Notes: generated from the sequence alone by a model not told the origin. DNA of 43,772 nt from Acidimicrobiia bacterium (GCA_022825005.1 JAJDYU010000072.1:1-43772); one strand, 5' to 3'. Positions 25,242 to 33,208 are shown, counted from the stretch's first letter. Numbers and translations: made by a program.

Positions 25242-25760
25242 ATGACCCCGGATTCGAAAAACCAGCAAGCGAGCCCTGTTGAGTTGTCTATGCTGGGCGA
25301 CCTGTCAGCTGTCTTCGGCGACTGCGTTTCGTCTTTGGCAAAGGTGATATCTGTAGCAGTCAATCTCGAGATAGAGCGAAGCGGCCTCCGTCCAAGGGAG
25401 TTCGCCGTGATGCAGTTGTTTTGCCAGCGATCTGAATGGACCGCCACCGAGCTCGTCGAGAAGACGTCGTTCAAGGCATCCCACTTGAGCCGCATCATCG
25501 ACGAACTGGTGGACAGGCGCCTGTTGCGCCGACGGCGATCGAGGACTGATCGGCGAGTCATCAATCTCGTGCTTACCGACCACGGAGGCGAGATGATTGC
25601 CGAGGCGCACACCAGGATCGTTTCCTACCAAGCGACTCTATTGGAGGATGTGAGCGATCAGGAGCTGAGCGGGTTTCTTGCCACTTCCCGCAAGGTCATC
25701 CAAAGCTACACCAACCCGGCACCCATTCAATCGCCAGACTCCGGCCTTGGCATGCGGTAG
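25242..25760 (+). CDS. MarR-family transcriptional regulator (paralog B)
   Basis: A 172-residue MarR protein: RPREFAVMQLFCQRSEWTAT begins the winged-helix core, followed by ELVEKTSFKASHLSRIIDEL and the wing RRLLRRRRSRTDRRVINLVL. Closest in this window to paralog A, 146 bases upstream on the same strand. Its last 34 bases overlap the 3' end of the hybrid kinase gene on the other strand, so high expression of either could interfere with the other. The C-terminal tail (SPDSGLGMR) lies in that overlap. Confidence 0.87.
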   Translation: MTPDSKNQQASPVELSMLGDLSAVFGDCVSSLAKVISVAVNLEIERSGLRPREFAVMQLFCQRSEWTATELVEKTSFKASHLSRIIDELVDRRLLRRRRSRTDRRVINLVLTDHGGEMIAEAHTRIVSYQATLLEDVSDQELSGFLATSRKVIQSYTNPAPIQSPDSGLGMR

Positions 25761-28123
25761 CCGACGCGGGGAACTGTGATTACGTAGCGGGGGTTCTTGG
25801 CCGGGTCGCCGAGCTTGTGCCTCAGGTTCTTGACCATCGTGCGTATAGGGCGGAAATCGCCGGCACTGTTCAGCCCCCAGATCTTCTTCTGAAGCTGATC
25901 GTGGGTCAGTGCAACCCCGGGGTTGGCCGACAGCTCCTCGATGAGGCGATATTCGGTGGGGGTTAGATCGACAATGCGACCGGCCACCGACACCGAGCGC
26001 TGGGCGTAATCGATGGCCAGTTCGTCGAAGAGGTAGGACGCCGGCGTGCTCGATCTCTTGCGCAGGGCGGCCTTGACCCGTGCGGTCAGCTCGGTGGTGG
26101 AAAATGGCTTTACGATGTAGTCGACAGCGCCCATCTCAAAGGCCTTGGCAATGAGATCCTCCTGGTCGAAGGCCGACAGCAGGATCACCGGCATGCCGCC
26201 GGTCATCTGGATGTCTCGCATCAGCTCCGTGCCGTCTGTGCCGGGAATCATCATGTCGAGCAACACCAACTGGGGATTGGCCTCCTCTATCAGGTCGGCC
26301 ACCTGCTGGGGATCCCCGGTCACCACTGGGTCGCAGCCCTCGCCCTGGAGCGCGTCCCGAATGAACTTGAGCGTCCTAGGGTCGTCATCAACAGCCAGGA
26401 CACGCGGCTGGTCGCTTCCGCTGGATCGCGGGGCGCGAGCCCCGCTTCGAACGCCGCCGGCGATCGCCCTGTCAGTGCCCTCTTCGGCAGTTGGAATGGT
26501 GAACGTGAATCGGCTGCCCAAACCCGGCCCGTCGCTCTCGGCCCAAATCCTGCCCCCGTGGGCTTCCACAATCCCCTTGCAGATGGCCAGACCCAGATCG
26601 AGATCGCGGCTTTGATCATTTCCCGGCGGCCGGGAGTACTTGCTGAACAGGTGCGGAATCCACTCGGCGGCAACGCCTCGGCCATCGTCGGAGACGGAGA
26701 AGGCAACGTGGACATCGTCGGCAACGGCGTCGATTCGTATGGTCGACGTCTCATGGGAGCTGCGAGACGCATTGGTCAGGAGATTGCCGAAAACCTGGAC
26801 TAGGCGACGGCGGTCCGCAAAGACCAGGGGCAACTCCGGGACAAGGTTGATTCGAACATTGTCTCGACCACCGGCGCTGATGAAGGTATTGCGAGCCTCG
26901 TCAACAACCCGAGGCACCTCCAATGGCTCCGGGTCCACCGACAGCGTGCCCGTGTCGATCCTCACAACGTCGATCAGATTGCCGACCAGATCCCGCATGT
27001 AGTCGGCCTGCTCGCTGATGATCCGGTGATACTGGGACACCTCAGCGGGGTCCAACGAAGACTCCGTCTCCAACAGCGTGGCCACCGAGCCCTTGACGCT
27101 GGCCAGCGGCTTTCGAAGCTCATGACCCACGATTCCCAGGAATTCGGCGCGCAGCCGCTCCAGCTCCGACTGTTGCGTCATGTCCTGAAAGGTGGCCATT
27201 ACCGACTCAAGCTTCCCGTCGTGCGAGCGGACGGGGGTGGCGTTGACCAATAGGACGATGTTCTGCCCTCCGGGAATCTCGATGACGATCTCCTCGTCAC
27301 GCACCGTCTCCCCCAGGCTCAGCGCCTCGACGATAGAGGTACCCTCCGGCGATATCTTTCGGCCATCAGCCCGGCTGAAAACCAAGGCGCTGAGGAGATC
27401 CTCCAAGGAGCCCTCGGGAAGACGCCTCTCGCGGACAATCCTGCGAGCTTCCCGGCTGACAGACCGGGTTGCCCCGGTTTCAGCATCGAACACCACCAGC
27501 CCTAATGGTGCTGTGTTCACCAACGTCTCCAGGTCCACCCTGGCCTGAAGCTCCTGTTGGTATCGACGGGCATTGGAGATGACGTGGGCGGCCTGCGAGG
27601 CAAACATGACCAACGTCTCCTCGTCGTCGGACGTAAACCCTTCCTCTGCCTCCGTGGCCAGCAGTTCATTTTCCTTCTCGGCCAAAAAGATCCCGCCAAC
27701 CCGCTCACCCTGGTAGCGGATCGGTGCGCCCAAAAAGGAGACCCCCGAATCCCGTGGCACCGGAAAGCGCACCTCGGGAAGACCCAGCTCTTGCAAGTGG
27801 CCGGGCAGGTCCCGTACCCGAAGCGGATTCTCAATCCCAAACACCGCATCCAACACCTCCCACTTCTCCGGAAGGCCCCACAGATCTTCATTCTGCTCGG
27901 ACGTGAAGCCAGAAGAGAGAAAATCCACCACCTCTGCCTGGACATCGACCAGCACCATCACCCCGAATTGGGCCCCAATCAGCTGTCGGGCGCTGTCCAA
28001 CACCCCCTGCAATACCTCGTCGAACTCCAAACTCTCATTGATCCGCAAGCTCGCTTCGCTCAATTTGGACAAGCGCTCCCGCAGACGCCCGACCTCCGAG
28101 GTCAACTCGCCAACCTGGTTCAC
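25727..28123 (-). CDS. Soluble hybrid sensor kinase fused to a DNA-binding response regulator (GAF-PAS-HisKA-HATPase-REC-wHTH)
   Basis: One 798-residue polypeptide contains a whole two-component pathway. Order: N-terminal coiled coil (1-25), GAF domain (about 25-185), PAS domain (about 196-316), dimerisation/phosphoacceptor region with His334 in GHELRKPLASVKG, ATPase domain with N-box NLLTNASRSS (about 447) and DDGRGV (479-484), receiver with acidic cluster VDDDPR (about 578-583) and Asp623 in LLDMMIPGTDG, Lys in VKPFS, then an OmpR-type winged helix (about 700-795, LTPTEYRLIEEL and VPRVGYRM). There is no membrane segment, so it senses a cytoplasmic signal, possibly a small molecule, gas or redox state through GAF/PAS. 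GTG 28123 has GGAGGGC upstream. Flanked by MarR genes on both sides. Confidence 0.9.
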   Translation of the reverse strand: MNQVGELTSEVGRLRERLSKLSEASLRINESLEFDEVLQGVLDSARQLIGAQFGVMVLVDVQAEVVDFLSSGFTSEQNEDLWGLPEKWEVLDAVFGIENPLRVRDLPGHLQELGLPEVRFPVPRDSGVSFLGAPIRYQGERVGGIFLAEKENELLATEAEEGFTSDDEETLVMFASQAAHVISNARRYQQELQARVDLETLVNTAPLGLVVFDAETGATRSVSREARRIVRERRLPEGSLEDLLSALVFSRADGRKISPEGTSIVEALSLGETVRDEEIVIEIPGGQNIVLLVNATPVRSHDGKLESVMATFQDMTQQSELERLRAEFLGIVGHELRKPLASVKGSVATLLETESSLDPAEVSQYHRIISEQADYMRDLVGNLIDVVRIDTGTLSVDPEPLEVPRVVDEARNTFISAGGRDNVRINLVPELPLVFADRRRLVQVFGNLLTNASRSSHETSTIRIDAVADDVHVAFSVSDDGRGVAAEWIPHLFSKYSRPPGNDQSRDLDLGLAICKGIVEAHGGRIWAESDGPGLGSRFTFTIPTAEEGTDRAIAGGVRSGARAPRSSGSDQPRVLAVDDDPRTLKFIRDALQGEGCDPVVTGDPQQVADLIEEANPQLVLLDMMIPGTDGTELMRDIQMTGGMPVILLSAFDQEDLIAKAFEMGAVDYIVKPFSTTELTARVKAALRKRSSTPASYLFDELAIDYAQRSVSVAGRIVDLTPTEYRLIEELSANPGVALTHDQLQKKIWGLNSAGDFRPIRTMVKNLRHKLGDPAKNPRYVITVPRVGYRMPRPESGD

Positions 28124-28178
28124 CGGCCTGCCCTCCGGCCAAGCCTGTTCCAGTTGCTCACATGGGATGCGCCATTGG

Positions 28179-28217
28179 AACCGCTAATCATCATAACTAT
28201 GTCATAACCTAGCGGTT
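28179..28217 (-). promoter_or_regulatory. Candidate operator of the hybrid kinase gene
   Basis: On the minus strand GTTATG-N5-GTTATG (28208-28192) is a direct repeat of 11-bp period, as bound by OmpR/PhoB winged helices. It sits inside an 8-bp inverted repeat, AACCGCTA (28179-28186) and TAGCGGTT (28210-28217). It lies about 70 bases before the GTG, so autoregulation by the protein's own winged helix is likely; the outer palindrome could bind a MarR dimer. Confidence 0.5.
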
Positions 28218-28262
28218 TCGCCCTCGCCTCGCCGGAGGGCAGCCTGGTACCGAAAAAATCTA

Positions 28263-28742
28263 CTAGTCGGCAGATTCGACGAGACTCTTGATGTTCTTCT
28301 CGATCTTGTCGGTCGTCGAGCGGAAGCCAGCCAGCTCTCTGCTGCCCACGCCACGAAGGAGCGCCGCCTCGTGAGCTTCCATCTGCTCGGAGATCTCTTC
28401 GGCCAACTGCGCCCCTAGGTCGGTGAGGGTCAGGTGAACCACACGGCGGTCGGAACGGGCCCGCCGTCGGCGGAGCAGGCGGTTGTCAACCATCTTGGCT
28501 ACGAGCCTGCTCATGCGAGATGGATCGACATCAAGGTGATCCAAAAGCTGTGTTGCGCTCCATTCTTCCTGCTTTGCGAAGAGTTGCAACACAGCAAACT
28601 CATTCGCATGGAGGTTGTGGCGCTTGACCTCCCGCCTAATGCACAATGCAATTGCGCCGCTTAGGGACGCCGCGCTTTCTTGCAGTGTCATGGGCTGGTC
28701 GTCCTGTTCCGATTGAGAGGATTGTTCAGACACTTGCTGCAC
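28263..28742 (-). CDS. MarR-family transcriptional regulator (paralog C)
   Basis: A 159-residue MarR protein: HANEFAVLQLFAKQEEWSAT, then QLLDHLDVDPSRMSRLVAKM and the wing NRLLRRRRARSDRRVVHLTL, with a C-terminal dimerisation helix. It shares the LLRRRR-x-R-x-DRRV wing of paralogs A and B but is the most diverged. Start is uncertain among GTG 28742, GTG 28733 and ATG 28691 (MTLQES). It is transcribed toward the hybrid kinase gene in the same direction, 139 bases upstream of it. Confidence 0.85.
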   Translation of the reverse strand: MQQVSEQSSQSEQDDQPMTLQESAASLSGAIALCIRREVKRHNLHANEFAVLQLFAKQEEWSATQLLDHLDVDPSRMSRLVAKMVDNRLLRRRRARSDRRVVHLTLTDLGAQLAEEISEQMEAHEAALLRGVGSRELAGFRSTTDKIEKNIKSLVESAD

Positions 28743-28784
28743 CTTGCTTGATGTTGTGGGCTGGTCGCTGCGAAGCGATCCACT

Positions 28785-28797
28785 AAGTGACTCACTT
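28785..28797. promoter_or_regulatory. 13-bp palindrome upstream of MarR paralog C
   Basis: AAGTGA-C-TCACTT is a perfect palindrome 43 bases before GTG 28742, a likely operator of a MarR dimer, presumably for autorepression. Confidence 0.45.
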
Positions 28798-28920
28798 CGT
28801 TAGAACAGAATACAAAATCAAACGCGCAACATTCAGGTTTAGTAGACAACTGCCGATCCAACAATAGCTGATCGTCCCTATGAATTGACTCGACCGTTGG
28901 CTAAATCAACCGTAAACATC

Positions 28921-28933
28921 ATGACTAAGTCAT
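28921..28933. promoter_or_regulatory. Second 13-bp palindrome in the MarR C / glycosylase gap
   Basis: ATGACT-A-AGTCAT is a perfect palindrome near the right edge of the AT-rich segment, 38 bases from the end of the glycosylase gene. Size matches the 28785 site but the half-site differs. Confidence 0.35.
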
Positions 28934-28971
28934 ATAATGATCACAGTTCTATTGCCTTGTATTACAGTGCT

Positions 28972-29583
28972 TTAGGCCTCGGTGGCTCGCCAAAAATACC
29001 AGGCGGCGACGCTGCGGTAGGGGCGGAATTGGTCGCCGAGCGGCTCCAGTTCATCGGCGGTGGGCGCCTCGGTCCAGCCGTGGGCCAGGCCGTACCCCCT
29101 GCGGACCCCGAGGTCGCCAACCGGCCAGACGTCGAGGCGGCGCAGCGAGAAGATCAAGAACATCTGAGCGGTCCATGTGCCAATTCCCCACACCTGGCTG
29201 AGCTCGTCGATTACCTCCTGGTCGGACATTCGTCCGAGGCGGGCCAAGTCCAGCGAGCCCTGCTCGCAGTGGGCGGCCAGATCGAGCATCGCCCGGGTCT
29301 TGGCCCCCGACAGCCCGGCGCTCCGCAGCGGCTTCTCCCCTAGCGCCAGCACCTCGCCCGGCACCCACTCCGGCGTCTGCCCTCGCACCCGTGTCCAGAT
29401 TGCGCTGGCCGCCTTTCCGGCCAGCTGCTGAAAGGCGATCTCGCGGCTCAGCACCTCGAAACGCTCCCTCACCGGTGGCTTGGGTCCGAATCGGGCCGGG
29501 CCGAACCGCTCAACCAGGCCAGCCATCACCTCAGATGCCTGGGCCAAGGCACGGCTTGCCTCAGTCAAGCCGGCTCTGCTCAC
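28972..29583 (-). CDS. DNA-3-methyladenine glycosylase II-type (HhH-GPD) protein
   Basis: Removes alkylated bases from DNA in base-excision repair. The 203-residue protein has the HhH-GPD fold: IAFQQLAGKAASAIWTRV, the hairpin VWGIGTWTAQMFLIF, and the catalytic Asp in WPVGDLGVRRGYG. It lacks the N-terminal AlkA domain and the iron-sulfur cysteines of endonuclease III. GTG 29583 follows the corC-like gene by 37 bases, so it is the last gene of the phoH operon. Confidence 0.87.
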   Translation of the reverse strand: MSRAGLTEASRALAQASEVMAGLVERFGPARFGPKPPVRERFEVLSREIAFQQLAGKAASAIWTRVRGQTPEWVPGEVLALGEKPLRSAGLSGAKTRAMLDLAAHCEQGSLDLARLGRMSDQEVIDELSQVWGIGTWTAQMFLIFSLRRLDVWPVGDLGVRRGYGLAHGWTEAPTADELEPLGDQFRPYRSVAAWYFWRATEA

Positions 29584-29620
29584 GCCAATTCCCCAGACTC
29601 GATCAGGTGTAGGAGCTGCG

Positions 29621-30466
29621 TTACCCGTCAGGCACCGGCATCGCCGCCGGCTTGACGATTACCCGGGCGATGCGCCGACCGGTGACCCGCTCCACCAGCA
29701 ACTCCCAGCCGTCCATAACCAGCGTCTCCCCCTCTTCAGGAACGTGACCCAGGGTGTTGAAGATCAGGCCGCCCACTGTGTCCCAATCGCCGTTGGGCAG
29801 CGGCGCTCCCAGCACCTCGCTCAGCTCGTCAATGGGCACTCGGCCGTTCACCCGCACCGTTCCAGGGGCCACCCGCTCGATCATGGGCTCCTCGATGTCG
29901 AACTCGTCGACGATTTCGCCCACCAGCTCCTCGATTAGGTCTTCCAATGTGACGACTCCGGCGGTGCCGCCGTACTCGTCCACCACGATGGCGATGTGAA
30001 ACTTCTCAGCTTGCATCTCCCTCAGCAGGAGCGCGATTCGCTTGGTCTCCGGCACGAAGCGGGGCGTGCGGGCCACTGCCACCGCGGGAGAACCGGAACC
30101 CTGGTCCCGCTCGGCGCGCATCAAGTCTTTGGCGTGGACCACGCCTACCACGTCGTCGATTCCCTCGGCGTACACCGGCACCCTGCTATAGCCGTGCTCG
30201 ATGACGATGGCTATGGCCTCCTCCACCGTGTGCTGATTGCTCATCGCCACCGTGTCGGTGCGGGGCACCATCACCTCTCGAACCACTGTGTCGCCAAACT
30301 CGATGATCTGGCCGATCAACTCCCGTTCCTCGGGCTCAATGGCGTCGGATGCTTCGGCCGCTTCGGCCATGGCCAGCAGCTCTTCCTCCGACACCTGAGG
30401 TGCTTGCCGGCGCCAGCTGGCCTGGACCAGCCGCCGCAGCAATCCGAATCGGCCCAACACACTCAT
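29621..30466 (-). CDS. CBS-pair / CorC_HlyC-domain protein
   Basis: A 281-residue cytoplasmic protein with two CBS domains (about 60-115 and 125-185; MVPRTDTVAMS, HIAIVVDEYGGTAGVVTLED) that usually bind adenosine nucleotides, and a C-terminal CorC_HlyC transporter-associated domain (about 200-275, GDWDTVGGLIFNTLGHVPEEG). The N-terminal DUF21 membrane domain found in many relatives is absent. Often linked to magnesium/cobalt resistance, but its position after ybeY is the better-conserved clue. It overlaps ybeY by ATGA. Confidence 0.87.
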   Translation of the reverse strand: MSVLGRFGLLRRLVQASWRRQAPQVSEEELLAMAEAAEASDAIEPEERELIGQIIEFGDTVVREVMVPRTDTVAMSNQHTVEEAIAIVIEHGYSRVPVYAEGIDDVVGVVHAKDLMRAERDQGSGSPAVAVARTPRFVPETKRIALLLREMQAEKFHIAIVVDEYGGTAGVVTLEDLIEELVGEIVDEFDIEEPMIERVAPGTVRVNGRVPIDELSEVLGAPLPNGDWDTVGGLIFNTLGHVPEEGETLVMDGWELLVERVTGRRIARVIVKPAAMPVPDG

Positions 30467-31029
30467 AGCGATCCCGATTCCTCAGCGGTGACCGCCGTGG
30501 CCGCAGCCGGGGCCAGTGCCGGGTCGACACCCGAGGCCGCCGCCGGACCCAGCAGCTCCTGCTCCCGGCTCTCCATCCTCTCGGCGTCGCGGTCGTCGGT
30601 GTGGTCATAGCCCAGTAGGTGCAAGGCACCGTGCACCACCAGCAAGGCCATCTCATCTTCGACAGGCCTGTCGCAAGCGGCGGCGTTGGCCGCGGCCACC
30701 GACGGGCAGATCACCACGTCGCCCACCAGCCGGGGCTCATCGGGACCCCGGGGGGCGCTGCCGTCGTCGGCGCCGAAAGCGAGCACGTCGGTGGGACGTT
30801 CGACTCCTCGATGGGCGACGTTGAGGGCGGCCATCTCGTCGGCGTCCACGAACGAGAGTCCTGCCTCCCAGGGAATCAACACCTGCTCCTCGGTGAGGAC
30901 ACGGCGCATCAGCTCGGCCCAACGGCCCTCGTCCACCGTCAGGTCCCGCTGGCGGTCGAAGACCACGACCACCGCACGATCGATGTCAGAGTCGCTGGGT
31001 CTAGGAACCCCGTCGCGTTCGGCCGTCAC
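30463..31029 (-). CDS. ybeY: Endoribonuclease YbeY (rRNA maturation factor)
   Basis: Metal-dependent nuclease acting in 16S rRNA maturation and ribosome quality control. The 188-residue protein has the full zinc motif HGALHLLGYDH (His-x3-His-x5-His). A C-terminal Ala-rich extension of about 30 residues goes beyond the usual length. GTG 31029 overlaps the phoH stop, and its stop overlaps the next start. Confidence 0.93.
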   Translation of the reverse strand: MTAERDGVPRPSDSDIDRAVVVVFDRQRDLTVDEGRWAELMRRVLTEEQVLIPWEAGLSFVDADEMAALNVAHRGVERPTDVLAFGADDGSAPRGPDEPRLVGDVVICPSVAAANAAACDRPVEDEMALLVVHGALHLLGYDHTDDRDAERMESREQELLGPAAASGVDPALAPAAATAVTAEESGSL

Positions 31030-31973
31030 TGCTGGGCCCGCTCGTAGGCGTTCACAATGTCGGCCACGATGGGGTGGCGGACCACATCGCGAGAGCTCAG
31101 GTGGACGAACGACAAGCCATCGATGCCGGCCAAGATCTGCTCAAGAGACACGAGCCCGCTGCGGCCACCCTCGACGTCAACCTGGGTAACGTCGCCGTTC
31201 ACCACCGCTCTTGAGCCGAACCCTATGCGGGTCAGGAACATCTTCATCTGCTCGGGGGTGGTGTTCTGGGCCTCGTCGAGGATGATGAAGCTGTCGTTGA
31301 GGGTGCGGCCCCGCATATAGGCCAGCGGGGCGATCTCGATAACGCCACGGTCGATGAGGGATTGCACTTCCTCGGCGTCGAGCATGTCGTAGAGGGCGTC
31401 GTAGAGCGGTCGCAGATAGGGGTCCACTTTGGCGATCATGTCACCGGGGAGAAATCCCAGGCGCTCTCCCGCCTCTACCGCGGGGCGGGTCAGAATGATC
31501 CGCTCCACGCTATGGGCTTTCAGCTCCCGCACCGCGGTGGCCACCGCCAGCCAACTCTTGCCGGTGCCGGCCGGACCGATGCTGAAGGTGATGATGTTGC
31601 TTCGCATCGCGTCGACATAGCTGCGCTGGCCGGCCGACTGGGGGCGGATTACCCGGCCCCGTCCCGACCGCAACACGTCGGTGTCCATCACTCCTGAGGG
31701 GCTCTCGTCTGCCTCTACCATCTTGATCGCCCTGCCCAGCGTACGGGAATCGAGTTGGTGGCCGCCTTGCACGAGCAGGATCATCTCGTCGAATAGACCG
31801 GCCACACGGTCGGCGCATTGTCCTGACACCGTGATCCGGTTGCCCCGCACGAAGATGTCGGCATCGGGGAACGACTGCTCAATCTGGCGAAGGTGCTGAT
31901 CGCGCTCGCCTAACAGGGCCGCCATGAGCCCGTTGCGCGGAATATCAATAGTGACCGGCGCTGCGGTGGTCAT
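31026..31973 (-). CDS. phoH: PhoH-family ATPase
   Basis: A P-loop ATPase linked to RNA metabolism. In the 315-residue protein Walker A is GPAGTGKSWLA, preceded by a KH-like N-terminal region (about 20-70), and Walker B is in SFIILDEAQNTTPEQMKMFL. Gene order phoH-ybeY-corC is widely conserved. Its ATG directly abuts the stop of the preceding BldC-like gene. Confidence 0.93.
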   Translation of the reverse strand: MTTAAPVTIDIPRNGLMAALLGERDQHLRQIEQSFPDADIFVRGNRITVSGQCADRVAGLFDEMILLVQGGHQLDSRTLGRAIKMVEADESPSGVMDTDVLRSGRGRVIRPQSAGQRSYVDAMRSNIITFSIGPAGTGKSWLAVATAVRELKAHSVERIILTRPAVEAGERLGFLPGDMIAKVDPYLRPLYDALYDMLDAEEVQSLIDRGVIEIAPLAYMRGRTLNDSFIILDEAQNTTPEQMKMFLTRIGFGSRAVVNGDVTQVDVEGGRSGLVSLEQILAGIDGLSFVHLSSRDVVRHPIVADIVNAYERAQQ

Positions 31974-32246
31974 TCAGGAGTCGGAATCTGCGTCGCCGCC
32001 ATCGTCCCCCGAATCGGCACCGCCGAGGGGGACAGGGTCGGGATACAGATGTCCGAGCGTGCCGGGCTCAATGCGGCTGCGCTCGATGAATGCATCCACG
32101 TCAGCCTGTTTGACCCGGATAACTCGACCCATTCGATAGGCGGGCAGACCCCCCTCATTGATGAACCGGTATAGCGTTCGCGTGGTGATTCCCAGCCGCT
32201 TGGCCGCGGTCTCGGTGTTTAGCCACACAATCTGAGTGTCGCTCAT
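31974..32246 (-). CDS. BldC/excisionase-like helix-turn-helix protein
   Basis: A 90-residue protein with a MerR/excisionase-type HTH: LNTETAAKRLGITTRTLYRF, then INEGGLPAYRMGRVIRVKQA and DVDAFIE. The last ~30 residues are acidic and disordered (GGADSGDDGGDADSDS). It resembles actinobacterial BldC, which sits in housekeeping regions and binds direct repeats. Despite the excisionase-like fold there is no integrase nearby, and its tight link to phoH argues for a host regulator. Confidence 0.82.
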   Translation of the reverse strand: MSDTQIVWLNTETAAKRLGITTRTLYRFINEGGLPAYRMGRVIRVKQADVDAFIERSRIEPGTLGHLYPDPVPLGGADSGDDGGDADSDS

Positions 32247-32254
32247 CTACTTAC

Positions 32255-32260
32255 ACTCTA
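32255..32260 (-). promoter_or_regulatory. -10-like box for the bldC-phoH-ybeY operon
   Basis: TAGAGT on the minus strand lies 8 bases before ATG 32246. There is no ribosome site, so this may be a leaderless or near-leaderless transcript. Confidence 0.4.
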
Positions 32261-32347
32261 ACCTGTTCCCCGGCCTTCGCACCCCAAAAATCTCAGCAAA
32301 CTCCATGCTGGCCCCAAATTTCTGGTGACACTGACTTTCATGAATTG

Positions 32348-33127
32348 TCATACCGCTTCACTCGGCGGCGGCGGGTCGTTGGCATGGCGCAGCATCTGCA
32401 CCGCACTCACAATGAGCAAAGCGGCAAACAGGATTCCCGAGAGTCGGGGGCTGAGTGCACTGGCGCCCAAAGCACCGACAAACGCCGTAGCCACCCCCGA
32501 CGCCCCTACGCTAAGCGCCGACTTGGTGTCGATGTTGCCGGAGCGGCGGTTCCGCAGGGTGCCGATGATGGCGGTGGGAAGGATCACCAGCAGCGAAGTG
32601 CCCTTTGCGGTGGGATCTACGAAACCGAACAACAGGATCAGTGCGGGGATCATGATCACGCCCCCGCCCACACCCATGGTGCCCGACAAGAGTCCTGTGG
32701 CCAGGCCGCAGCCCACATAGGCAAGAGCCAGAGCTGCTGTTACGTCGCTGTGGCCGTCGGTGTCGGGGGCGAACGCCAAGAAGCGGGCCGCGGTGGCCAA
32801 AAGCAGCAGAGCAAACCCGATGCGAAGCGACCGGATGGGTATGTGGTCAAGCAGTGACGTGCCCACGGTTACCCCCACTGACGAACCCGCAAAAATCAGC
32901 AGACCGGGCAGCCAGGCGACCGAGCCCTCAAGGAGGAACCCGCCCAGCGCCGACGCGGAGATGAGCACCATGGCCCCCAGCGAGGTGCCATGGGCCCTGC
33001 GCTGCTCCATGCCCAGCAGCAGCACCAGGCAGGGGACCATGAGGATCCCGCCGCCGACTCCGAACAACCCGGATAAGAAGCCGGTGGCCACCCCGACCCC
33101 GACAGGCCCCCACTTGGAATTGTTCAT
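32348..33127 (-). CDS. TauE/SafE-family sulfite/anion permease
   Basis: A 259-residue membrane protein with about eight hydrophobic segments arranged as two repeats. Each repeat contains the family motif: GFLSGLFGVGGGILMVPCLV near residue 15 and GLLSGTMGVGGGVIMIPALI near the middle. Family members export sulfite, sulfoacetate or related organosulfur anions; the substrate here is unknown. ATG 33127 overlaps the stop of a 14-codon upstream frame (ATGA), which encodes a near copy of this protein's own first residues. Confidence 0.87.
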   Translation of the reverse strand: MNNSKWGPVGVGVATGFLSGLFGVGGGILMVPCLVLLLGMEQRRAHGTSLGAMVLISASALGGFLLEGSVAWLPGLLIFAGSSVGVTVGTSLLDHIPIRSLRIGFALLLLATAARFLAFAPDTDGHSDVTAALALAYVGCGLATGLLSGTMGVGGGVIMIPALILLFGFVDPTAKGTSLLVILPTAIIGTLRNRRSGNIDTKSALSVGASGVATAFVGALGASALSPRLSGILFAALLIVSAVQMLRHANDPPPPSEAV

Positions 33128-33168
33128 GTGGCAGCCACCCCGAGGGGCACCCACTTAGAGTTGTTCAT
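33124..33168 (-). pseudogene. 14-codon upstream frame duplicating the TauE N-terminus
   Basis: The frame reads MNNSKWVPLGVAAT then TGA; the permease starts MNNSKWGPVGVGVATG. The 41-base repeat unit thus copied the permease start, and the stop of the copy overlaps the real ATG by ATGA. It is either a remnant of a tandem slip or a working leader peptide that couples translation. Confidence 0.6.
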
Positions 33169-33208
33169 GACATGTCGATGATTGCAGTGTCAGGAGCTAT
33201 AACAGCAG

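Noticed and set aside
31974..32246. Excisionase of an integrated element
   Set aside because: The HTH resembles excisionase, but there is no integrase or attachment repeat and the gene abuts phoH in a housekeeping operon; a BldC-like regulator fits better.
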